Assembly: GCF_014831675.1 (NCBI RefSeq)
Contig: NZ_VJXY01000020.1
Span: forward strand, 62,001-126,000
Origin: Komarekiella delphini-convector SJRDD-AB1
GTDB taxonomy: Bacteria > Cyanobacteriota > Cyanobacteriia > Cyanobacteriales > Nostocaceae
Direction of reading: 5' to 3'
DNA length: 64,000 nucleotides
Positions within the stretch are counted from its first letter, which is position 1. The number at the start of each line of letters is the position of its first letter. Made by a program: the position numbers and the translations under genes. The notes beneath the pieces were generated by a model. That model was not told the DNA's origin, made no database searches, and worked only from the letters and a program-made list of their open reading frames with translations. Positions 45,293 to 52,468 of this stretch are shown here, piece by piece.

Positions 45293-45703
45293 TTACGCGT
45301 ATTGTTTGAGTCCAGCCAAATCAGCAACTACACAGGTTAACTTTTCCAAGTCAATTGGTTTAGATAAATATATTTGAAAACCTGCAACAAGTGCATGTAT
45401 GCGATCTTCATCGCTAACAGATGCCGTCAGAGCAATAGCTGGAATCTTCCTTCCTCGCCCTGCTTCCAGATTTCTCACCTTCCTCAATAATGAGTAGCCA
45501 TCTTCATCTGGTAAGCAAATATCACTTATCAGGATATCTGGTTTAAAAAATGACATGACTTCTAAAGCTTCACTTGCCGAAGCAGCTGTTACAATCTCTG
45601 CTCCGTCCAATTCAAATAGAAAGGTTAGTAGCGTCCTCGTATCAGGGTCGTCATCGACAACGAGCAGGCGTAGACCTTTAAAAAACATGGACTCGTTAGA
45701 CAT
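45293..45703 (-). CDS. Stand-alone response regulator receiver protein
   Basis: 136 aa from the ATG at 45703, with AAGAAA upstream; an upstream start at 45742 would add a poor N-terminus. It is a complete receiver domain: acidic pair DD at 17-18, phospho-acceptor Asp 61 in ILISDICLPDEDG, Thr/Ser in IALTAS, and Lys in YLSKPID. No output domain, so it acts by protein interaction, as CheY-like or Rcp-like regulators do. The cognate kinase is unknown; the orphan kinase at 36767-38545 is a candidate by proximity only. Confidence 0.93.
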   Translation of the reverse strand: MSNESMFFKGLRLLVVDDDPDTRTLLTFLFELDGAEIVTAASASEALEVMSFFKPDILISDICLPDEDGYSLLRKVRNLEAGRGRKIPAIALTASVSDEDRIHALVAGFQIYLSKPIDLEKLTCVVADLAGLKQYA

Positions 45704-45856
45704 TTTCTTACGACCGTGTAGTTTTAATACTTGGAGTAGCAATTACATCACAATGCACACACTTAATAAATGGCATAATAATGTCACTTTGTTCTAGAGT
45801 AAATCTAATCACTTCCGTGAGTCTGTCCGGTTTCGTACATAGAGGTACAGAAAAAT

Positions 45857-46591
45857 TTATTTAGAATTGTGCCCAGGTTTATTGTTGAGTAAGCGAGTAA
45901 ATTCGCTTTGTATGACCCGATAACACTCACACGAGGTAGCTTCCAAATCTTCTCGATTCACTATGCTAATTTTACCACGGTTGTAACTGATCATGCCGGC
46001 GCGGCTAAGGGTGCTAGCTGCTACTGTGACACCAGAGCGACGTACACCGAGCATCTGAGCAATAAATTCTTGAGTGAGCGGAAAATTCTCTAATTGTAAA
46101 CGGTCATTAACTGTCAGTAGCCAGCGAGCCAGTCGCTCCTCTAGTGTGTGAAGACGGTTGCAGGCAGCTCCTTGTGCAACTTCAGTGTATCTAGCTTGGA
46201 CATAGCGCAGTAGGAGAGTTTGAAGGTATCCACCTCTATTGAACTCGCTTCTAAGTATATCTGCATCTATCCGCATAGCACTGTCTGCAATCTGCACGAT
46301 CGCTGTTGTGGTTGTTGTGTTACCTCCTAAAATTATCGGGATACCCACCATGCCCTCATTACTTACTACACCGACTTCGACTGTAGAGCCATCTTCCATA
46401 GTGGTGACAATAGAAATCACTGTCTGATGCGGAAAATAGGCATGTGTAATTGGTTCTCCTGACTCATAAATTACTTGGTCAAGTGGGAGCGAAACCAACT
46501 TCAAGTGCGGGATAAGACGCTCATACTCAGAGTTAGGCAGAGCTGCAAGCAGCCTATTTACTGGCTTCTGAAGGGGATTATTTACTGACAT
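45857..46591 (-). CDS. Crp/Fnr family transcriptional regulator
   Basis: 244 aa from the ATG at 46591. AAGGAGA eight bases upstream fixes the start; the GTG at 46615 lies beyond the ribosome site. The N-terminal cyclic-nucleotide-binding-like beta roll (VIYESGEPITHAYFPHQTVISIVTTMEDGSTVEVGVVSNEGMVGIP) lacks the cAMP-binding phosphate cassette. The HTH_Crp domain is at the C-terminus (LTQEFIAQMLGVRRSGVTVAASTLSRAGMISYNRGKISIVNRE). Such Crp-like proteins with this MVGIP sequence are widespread and their effector is unknown. Confidence 0.92.
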   Translation of the reverse strand: MSVNNPLQKPVNRLLAALPNSEYERLIPHLKLVSLPLDQVIYESGEPITHAYFPHQTVISIVTTMEDGSTVEVGVVSNEGMVGIPIILGGNTTTTTAIVQIADSAMRIDADILRSEFNRGGYLQTLLLRYVQARYTEVAQGAACNRLHTLEERLARWLLTVNDRLQLENFPLTQEFIAQMLGVRRSGVTVAASTLSRAGMISYNRGKISIVNREDLEATSCECYRVIQSEFTRLLNNKPGHNSK

Positions 46592-46874
46592 TAGGATTCT
46601 CCTTAACGTAGTCACCTTGAGGCAACAAATATAGCCAACTTTAGAAAAGGCAGATCAAGGCAAAAGGAGAAAAATTAAGTATCTAATCCTGATGTCAAAA
46701 GGTGTATTCCCTAAAGAAATCATCCGATAAAAATTTATAATTTTATAGTTTTTTCTTTAATTTAACATACTCTACTGGCTTCTATGTCTTGAATACCAAA
46801 ATTACCTGATTTATCAGTGTTCAATTTTCAGCCAATATATCAACAACTTGCCCTGAATTTTGGCAATACGATAA

Positions 46875-47888
46875 TTATTCAAGCTGAATTACCACTTTAC
46901 CGAAGTGAGCAGCACTTTTGAGATAACGATAAGCTTCCTGTGCTTCATTAAAGGGGAAAACTCTATCAATAATCGGCTTAATTTGATGCTTTTGCAGCAC
47001 TTGATTCATCGCCTCAAACATTTCCCGACTGCCGACGTAAATACCTTGAACTGTTAAACTTTTGAAGAGTATTGGCATGGGGTCAATATCATTTCCTCTG
47101 TCTGATAATACACCAATCAAGCTAATACTTCCGCCAATGCGAACTGCTTGTAGTGATTTTGGTAAAGTGCCTGCACCGCCTACTTCTACAACATGATCTA
47201 CACCCGTGCGATTAGTCAGTTGGTAAACTTGCTTTTCCCAATCTGGTGTTGTTTTATAGTTAATCGTCTCGTCAGCGCCAAGTTGTTGCGATCGCCTCAA
47301 TTTCTCATCACTGCTGGAAGTAGCAATGATTCTAGCACCATGTATCTTGGCAAACTGGAGTGCAAAAGTTGAAACTCCCCCTGTACCGAGCAACAAAACA
47401 CTATCACCTGTGCTAATATTGCCCTTTGTTACCAATGCATGCCAAGCTGTAACGGCTGCACAGGGCAAGGTTGCACCTTCTGCGTAGGATAGATAATCAG
47501 GTAATATTATTAAACCATCTTGGTGGAGTACAACATATTCAGCCAACATGCCATCGATACCGCCTCCCAAATCCGATTTTGTATGCTCTTTGGTTAAAGA
47601 GCCAGAAATCCAGTTTTGGAAGAAAATACCAGCAACGCGATCGCCTATTTTCACCCGTGTGACGCCTTCTCCTACTTCCACAACCTCCCCGACACCATCA
47701 GACATGGGAATCAGTGGATATTTCAGCCCAGAACCGTAGGCTCCCTCAGTCACAAGCAAATCGCGGTAATTCAGCGATGTTGCTTTTACTTTAATCAAAA
47801 CTTGACCCGCAGTGGGTTTTGGTTCAGGGCGATCAACTGATACCAGAGCATCAATCCCTGTAGTACTCTGAACTTCGTAAGCTTTCAT
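46875..47888 (-). CDS. MDR-superfamily NAD(P)-dependent alcohol dehydrogenase / quinone oxidoreductase
   Basis: 337 aa medium-chain reductase. The N-terminal GroES-like part has NYRDLLVTEGAYGSGLKYPLIPMSDGVGEVVEVGEGVTRVKIGDRVAG, and the Rossmann part has LLLGTGGVSTFALQFAKIHGARIIATSSSDEKL. The structural-zinc Cys cluster is absent, and GLIILPDYLSYAEGATLPCAAVTAWHALV fits the zinc-independent or single-zinc branch of COG0604. It reduces or oxidises small carbonyls or quinones; the substrate is unknown. Monocistronic. Confidence 0.9.
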   Translation of the reverse strand: MKAYEVQSTTGIDALVSVDRPEPKPTAGQVLIKVKATSLNYRDLLVTEGAYGSGLKYPLIPMSDGVGEVVEVGEGVTRVKIGDRVAGIFFQNWISGSLTKEHTKSDLGGGIDGMLAEYVVLHQDGLIILPDYLSYAEGATLPCAAVTAWHALVTKGNISTGDSVLLLGTGGVSTFALQFAKIHGARIIATSSSDEKLRRSQQLGADETINYKTTPDWEKQVYQLTNRTGVDHVVEVGGAGTLPKSLQAVRIGGSISLIGVLSDRGNDIDPMPILFKSLTVQGIYVGSREMFEAMNQVLQKHQIKPIIDRVFPFNEAQEAYRYLKSAAHFGKVVIQLE

Positions 47889-47945
47889 AGACAGGATTTA
47901 CGCAACTAGTAGATATATAGCAGTTGGCATTTTCATGAATCACAT

Positions 47946-47973
47946 GTAGAGACGTTACATGTAACGTCTCTAC
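47946..47973. repeat. Perfect 28-bp palindrome, GTAGAGACGTT family
   Basis: Identical to 13050-13077 (GTAGAGACGTTACA / TGTAACGTCTCTAC). It sits 13 bp beyond the TPR gene stop and 58 bp upstream of the dehydrogenase start. Confidence 0.9.
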
Positions 47974-47985
47974 AGGGTTTCTATT

Positions 47986-49008
47986 TTACAAAGCATCCAT
48001 GAACTGCCGTACCTTTTCCATAAATGGCTGATATTCAATTTGTTCGGCTAATTCTTGGGCATTTTGATAGCACGATCGCGCCAACTTTTTGCGCTTAGTT
48101 GTGGCGTAAAGGCTTCCCATATTCAGCAAAGTGGAAATTTCTCCAATACTATCGCCCAATTGTCGATAAATTGCAATGGCTTGTTTGTATAACTTCAATG
48201 CTTGCCGATTTTGTGCAAGGATAGCATGGGTAAAACCAATGTTGTGAAGAGTTGTTGCTTCACCAGAGCGATCGTTTAGAGAACGACGTGTCAAAAGAAC
48301 TTGATAGTAGAGCAATAGTGCTTCTTTGGGTTTGCCTAAATCAGTATAGATAGAGGCAATATTGTTCAAGGTGGTTGCTTCACCAACCAAATTCTTCGCG
48401 GCTCGTTGAATTGGAATTGCTGCTTGTAAAAATTCTAGAGCTTGCTCAAACTTACCCAAGGCGCTGTAGGCAAAACCAATACCATTTAGCGTGGTTGCTT
48501 GGCCAGAAATATCGCCTAGCAATTGACGCATCGCCAAAATTTGGTGTTGTAGCAACAGCGCTCGTTTCGGTTCTCCCAACCTGGTATAGATCAGTGCCAC
48601 ATCATTGAGAGTCGAAACTTCACCTTGAGTATCTTGCAATTTCCTGAAGATTTGAACTGCTGTGTTCAAATACTCCAGCGCTTGCAAAAAGCGTCCAAGA
48701 CGGCTGTAGGTAGAACCTAGATTGCTAAGTGCGATCGCTTCTGCTCGTGCGTTGCTTATTTCTTGAGCAACTGAAAGTGCTTGATGAAAATACTCTAATG
48801 CTCTTTGAGGTTGCCAGCAACCAAGGTGAGCTAAACCAATATCGTTCAATGCATAACCTTCTCTGGCTCGATCTGGAATTATTCTAGCTAAATGTAAGTT
48901 CTCGGTTGTTAGATCCAGGTATTCTTGAAAATTCCCTCGCTTGTAATAGCGGTTTGCTTCATTACGACGTTGTTCCCATTCTTTGACTTGATTTAAAGGT
49001 TGCGTCAT
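47986..49008 (-). CDS. Tetratricopeptide-repeat protein (Rapsyn/LGN-like TPR)
   Basis: 340 aa, almost entirely TPR. About seven 40-residue units of the TPR_12 type are visible (for example ALEYFHQALSVAQEISNARAEAIALSNLGSTYSRLG and EATTLNNIASIYTDLGKPKEALLLYYQVLLTRR). No enzymatic or DNA-binding domain is fused. It acts as a protein-interaction scaffold; the partner is not evident. ATG at 49008 (MTQPLNQVKEWEQ). Confidence 0.9.
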   Translation of the reverse strand: MTQPLNQVKEWEQRRNEANRYYKRGNFQEYLDLTTENLHLARIIPDRAREGYALNDIGLAHLGCWQPQRALEYFHQALSVAQEISNARAEAIALSNLGSTYSRLGRFLQALEYLNTAVQIFRKLQDTQGEVSTLNDVALIYTRLGEPKRALLLQHQILAMRQLLGDISGQATTLNGIGFAYSALGKFEQALEFLQAAIPIQRAAKNLVGEATTLNNIASIYTDLGKPKEALLLYYQVLLTRRSLNDRSGEATTLHNIGFTHAILAQNRQALKLYKQAIAIYRQLGDSIGEISTLLNMGSLYATTKRKKLARSCYQNAQELAEQIEYQPFMEKVRQFMDAL

Positions 49009-49446
49009 CTGACCTCGGTTGCACTGGAGATAAATGGGCAGGATACCTCTTGGGAATGAACTTCTATAAGGTTTCCCAATTTAAGTTAATCACTATTCTC
49101 TATCTTTAGATATAAGACGTAAATAGAGAAGTGTAGTATTATTGCATACTCATAAGAACATTCGTGAAACAATCGCTACAAATTTCTTAGTTCAAAGGCT
49201 GAGCAGGGAGTTCCACATTGGAATAAATTTCGTAGGATGGGCAAGATGCCCGTCCTGTGAACTGGGCGGGCAAGATGCCTAGCCCTTATTTCGTAGAGAC
49301 GTTGCATTGCAACGTCTCTACAGTCAATGAGAATTGGTCGTTTTACTGAAAAGAAATCGGGTTGTTGCAATTACTGAATCGATGTTCTAGGCGGGATGAG
49401 GGTTTACAGGGAAAATTTTTGACTTGTGTGTACACTGTAGGCTGCG
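49009..49446. repeat. Intergenic repeats including truncated copy of repeat A
   Basis: Holds GGGCAAGATGCC direct repeats (49234-49280) and the GTAGAGACGTTGC palindrome at 49293-49321. The rest of repeat A follows to about 49390 (ATTGGTCGTTTTACTGAAAAGAAATC), in the same orientation as the copy at 62110-62237. No gene. Confidence 0.8.
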
Positions 49447-50220
49447 CTAACGCAATGGGCTACGCCTCCCAGTCGCCAGTCCCTTATTTTGCTGACATTG
49501 CAGTCGCAAACCTATACCCATAGCCCCAACAGCAAACAAACCTAACAAACTAGAAGGTTCAGGAACAGACTGGCTGTTAGCCCGACCATACTGTAGATGG
49601 TCTACTTCCCAGTCCGTACTATCAAGCATTCGGATTTCAATTGCTGAAATGCCATCCAAATTGATTGCACCGAAAAACCTATCCTCTGCGGTCTGACCAC
49701 GAAAATCGCCATCACCAACAATTGAGCCTAAGACTCCTAAAGAAGTGCCAAGGACGTCAAAAGCTTCGAGGTTAACTTGACCAAATCCTAAACCAGTATC
49801 AGAAAACCCAACATCAGTCCAAACAATGCCAACATTCGTAGGTAAAGCACCCAGAACACTGGCATTGAAAGTAAATCTGATAGTCGATTTATCGGCAGAA
49901 TACCAACTGTAACCATTTAATCCACTGCCATCGATTACTCGATCATCGCTATCTACAGAATCAGTTGAGATGTTAAAAGGGCTAGGTAGATTTATAACAC
50001 CACTAGACGCATTGACACCCGGTGTATTTAGAAAACCATCTTCAAAGTCTTCCAAATTGAAGTACGAATAGTTACCACCTTTGAAAGGACTGTCGTCAAA
50101 GCTATTGTAAGAACTAGGTTCTAAGTAGGTAGTAACAGCATTAGCAACTGGTGTCGTAGCAATTGAACTCAAAACCATAAATAGGACAGTAGCAGTCATC
50201 TTTGATAACTTTTTCATCAT
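49447..50220 (-). CDS. PEP-CTERM sorting-domain protein
   Basis: About 257 aa from ATG 50220 (MMKKLSKMTATVLFMVLSSIATTPVANA), a signal peptide. The middle is a beta-rich domain (NISTDSVDSDDRVIDGSGLNGYSWYSADKSTIRFTF, FGQVNLEAFDVLGTSLG) of unknown function. The C-terminal VPEPSSLLGLFAVGAMGIGLRL is the exosortase-recognised PEP-CTERM anchor, so the protein is exported and processed at the envelope. The expected short basic end is extended by about a dozen residues (NKGLATGRRSPLR) encoded by the intergenic repeat CTAACGCAATGGGCTACGCC. Confidence 0.88.
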   Translation of the reverse strand: MMKKLSKMTATVLFMVLSSIATTPVANAVTTYLEPSSYNSFDDSPFKGGNYSYFNLEDFEDGFLNTPGVNASSGVINLPSPFNISTDSVDSDDRVIDGSGLNGYSWYSADKSTIRFTFNASVLGALPTNVGIVWTDVGFSDTGLGFGQVNLEAFDVLGTSLGVLGSIVGDGDFRGQTAEDRFFGAINLDGISAIEIRMLDSTDWEVDHLQYGRANSQSVPEPSSLLGLFAVGAMGIGLRLQCQQNKGLATGRRSPLR

Positions 50221-50397
50221 GATTATCAAATTGCCTCAATGATGCCCAGTATTAATACTGAAGTTTTGAATAGCCAAATCTTACGTTTTCATACTTTTAG
50301 TATTGAACGACTGTAAGTAACTATTCATCAGTGATGCTACGTATATAAATATAAATGAAGTCGCAAGTCGCGAGTTATGAACAGGTCGCCCACAAGC

Positions 50398-50436
50398 GAA
50401 AAGTTGGAGCGCCGGCGTCCGGCGCTCCAACTTTTC
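50398..50436. repeat. Perfect 18-bp inverted repeat (GC-rich hairpin)
   Basis: GAAAAGTTGGAGCGCCGG (50398-50415), 3-nt loop CGT, then its exact complement (50419-50436). It lies 180 bp upstream of the PEP-CTERM gene. The lack of an adjacent T run argues against a simple terminator. Confidence 0.9.
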
Positions 50437-50470
50437 AAGACAGGAGCGAGGTTTTTACCTTTTTTTCTTC

Positions 50471-50607
50471 TTATAAAAAGGCGTCGAGAAAACCCATTCC
50501 TTCTCGGTAGGTGATGAAAGACACCCCGACGCCGTTGACAGTTGACAGTTGACGGTTGACGGTTAACAGTTAACAGTCAACAGTCAACGTGAAATTCCAT
50601 CCCCTTT
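50471..50607. repeat. Interspersed repeat C (interrupted by the MITE)
   Basis: The segment TTATAAAAAGGCGTCG...GGTAGGTGATGAAAGAC...CGACGCCGTTGAC, plus CAACAGT-type heptamers and CGTGAAATTCCATCCCCTTT, matches 61464-61594. Its continuation after CCCCTTTTAA is found beyond the MITE at 51272 (GGTGGGATGAGCTTAATGAG). Confidence 0.82.
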
Positions 50608-50610
50608 TAA

Positions 50611-51268
50611 GAGGTTGTTTGAAAAGTGGTTGGCTGTATCTTTGCACTTGTTGATCCCCCCTAACCCCCCTTGAAAAGCTACGGTGTACACAAGTCTTTG
50701 AGAGTGGCCTCACAAGCTTTTGATCCCCCCAACCCACGCCAGTCGCTCATGGGGAGCCACCCCCTTGCGGAGGTTCCCGACGCTCAATGACTCGCTCTAA
50801 GCGTTGGCGAAGCCTCTCGAAGAGAAGCCATGCCGTTGGCGAAGCCTCTCGTTCACGAAGTGTCTCCGATAGGAGAAGAGAAGGCTTTACGCTGCGCTAT
50901 CCGTTGTGGGGAGTGGCGTGGAAACCCCCTTGGCGCTAGCCTCTCCCTTTGGGAGAAGACCGCGCTGGCTCCCCTTCAAAAGGGGGGCAAAAACTTCTCA
51001 AAGTCCTCCTTTTTAAGGGGGATTTAGGAGGATCTACACGATTTTGGTTTGGTACAGAGATGTGTGTACACCGTAGCTTTCCAAGGGGGGAATTTGATTC
51101 AAAGTCCCCCTTATCAAGGGGAGCCACTGTGTTGGGGAGACAGCGCCGTGGGCGGGTTTCCCGACTTGAGGCGACTGTCGTCGGGTTTCCCGACTTGTAG
51201 CAAGTGGCGGGGATTTAGGGGGATCTCAAAATATTTGATACATCACTAAGGACTTTTCAAACATCCTC
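50611..51268. mobile_element. MITE-like element, 658-bp copy with nested insertion
   Basis: Same GAGGTTGTTTGAAAAGT ends as the element at 3862-4025, at 50611-50627 and 51252-51268, flanked by TAA on both sides (50608-50610, 51269-51271). The uninterrupted site CCCCTTTTAAGGATGGG exists at 61565-61581. The interior is a mosaic of GATCCCCCCTAACCCCCC repeats and a nested element at 50676-51079; no transposase. Confidence 0.8.
50676..51079. mobile_element. Nested MITE-like element with perfect 17-bp inverted ends
   Basis: AAGCTACGGTGTACACA at 50676-50692 and its exact complement TGTGTACACCGTAGCTT at 51063-51079 enclose 370 bp of repeat-derived sequence (GCGTTGGCGAAGCCTCTC and GGGAGCCACCCCCTTGCGGA motifs). 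It interrupts the CCCCCCTT...AAGGGGGG core of the outer element. Confidence 0.7.
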
Positions 51269-51793
51269 TAAGGGTGGGATGAGCTTAATGAGTTGCCATT
51301 CTGAGCGCGAGATAGCGTAGTAAACTACATCATGACCGTAATAATAGGCATCCTTTTGATACTTCATCCCAACTTTTTGAATCACACGTACTGAAGCGAT
51401 GTTTTCCGGTTTAGCAACTGCCACTATCTGCTCTAGCTTCACTTCCTCAAAACCATACTTTAAAGTAGCTTGAGAAGCTTCTGTCCCTAGCCCCATGTTC
51501 CAATAAGATTTGTCGAGTACATAGCCAAGCTCAACTTCTGGCGTATTTTCCAGGAAACCAAGTCCACAACGACCAATCATTTTGCCACTATCTTTGTGCA
51601 TTACTGCCCACATGCCAAAGTTATGTTGTTGCCACTGTTGGATATGTTTGTGCAACCTTTCCTGTGTCTGTTCTCTTGTTTTGAGTGACAGATACCTCAT
51701 GACTTCTGCATCACTATAGAGGCGAAACAGATCATCCAAGTCCTCTAAAGTGAATTGCCGTAGTTGTAGTCTTGCAGTTTCTATTTCAAGCAT
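51257..51793 (-). CDS. GNAT family N-acetyltransferase (RimJ/RimL type)
   Basis: 178 aa, single GNAT domain. It starts LEIETARLQLRQFTLEDLDDLFRLY, has the acetyl-CoA-binding region ELGYVLDKSYWNMGLGTEASQATLKYGFEE, and ends with ENIASVRVIQKVGMKYQKDAYYYGHDVVYYAISRSEW. RimJ/RimL-like enzymes acetylate protein N-termini or small amines; the substrate is unknown. The last codons and the TGA stop (GAG GAT GTT TGA) are formed by the inverted-repeat end of the MITE at 50611-51268. It is 18 bp from, and paralogous to, the next gene upstream. Confidence 0.88.
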   Translation of the reverse strand: MLEIETARLQLRQFTLEDLDDLFRLYSDAEVMRYLSLKTREQTQERLHKHIQQWQQHNFGMWAVMHKDSGKMIGRCGLGFLENTPEVELGYVLDKSYWNMGLGTEASQATLKYGFEEVKLEQIVAVAKPENIASVRVIQKVGMKYQKDAYYYGHDVVYYAISRSEWQLIKLIPPLEDV

Positions 51794-51811
51794 AGTAACT
51801 TAGATACCGAT

Positions 51812-52363
51812 TTAAGTTTGCAATATATAAGGGGAATCATCTGGTTGCCATTGCGATCGCGAGATGGCATAGTACACTACATCTAAGTTGTAAAATTGGG
51901 CATTTTTCTCGTATTTCAACCCTGCTTTTTCCATTACACGACGCGAAGCAGTGTGTTCTGGTGCAGTGATGGCGACAATCTGATCTAGCTTGACTACCTC
52001 AAAGCCATACCTCAAACTTGCCTTTGTTGCTTCACTGACAATACCTTGATTCCAATAAGCTTGGTCTAAGCGATAGAGAACTTCAACTTCAGGGCTATTT
52101 GGTAAAAAATTCAGCCCACAATGACCAATTAATTTGACGGTGGCTTTTTCTACAACAGCCCAAACACCAAAACCATGCTGACGCCAGTGTGCTATAAAAA
52201 ATTCTAATGTTTCTAAAGTTACTTCTTTGAGCTTCTCGGTTGGTATCGGCCCTCTGGGTGAATACTTCATTACCGCTGGATTGCTCAAAATGGGAGCAAG
52301 TTCATCCAGGTCGTTTGGGGTATATGGTCTGAGTTGTAGTCTTGCGGTTTCTATCTCAGGCAT
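51812..52363 (-). CDS. GNAT family N-acetyltransferase, tandem paralogue
   Basis: 183 aa from the ATG at 52363 (MPEIETARLQLRPYTPNDLDEL). The longer open frame to 52507 overlaps the divergent ABC gene and adds non-conserved sequence. Collinear with the neighbouring GNAT over its length: the acetyl-CoA site is EVEVLYRLDQAYWNQGIVSEATKASLRYGFE, then EHTASRRVMEKAGLKYEKNAQFYNLDVVYYAISRSQW. The pair arose by tandem duplication. Probably cotranscribed. Confidence 0.88.
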   Translation of the reverse strand: MPEIETARLQLRPYTPNDLDELAPILSNPAVMKYSPRGPIPTEKLKEVTLETLEFFIAHWRQHGFGVWAVVEKATVKLIGHCGLNFLPNSPEVEVLYRLDQAYWNQGIVSEATKASLRYGFEVVKLDQIVAITAPEHTASRRVMEKAGLKYEKNAQFYNLDVVYYAISRSQWQPDDSPYILQT

Positions 52364-52468
52364 GGTATCAGAGAAGTTGTGCGTTAGCGTAGTCTCTCTT
52401 AGAGAAAGTATCGCTACTTTAAAATAGTGTGTTTTTCCGACTGTAAAAATTAATATAATGCTCCTATT

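Noticed and set aside
50830-51249. Overlapping short open frames inside the 50.6-51.3 kb repeat region, considered as a transposase remnant
   Set aside because: They translate repeat sequence (GAAGCCTCTC, CCCCCTT) with no DDE-type or other transposase motif on any frame I read.
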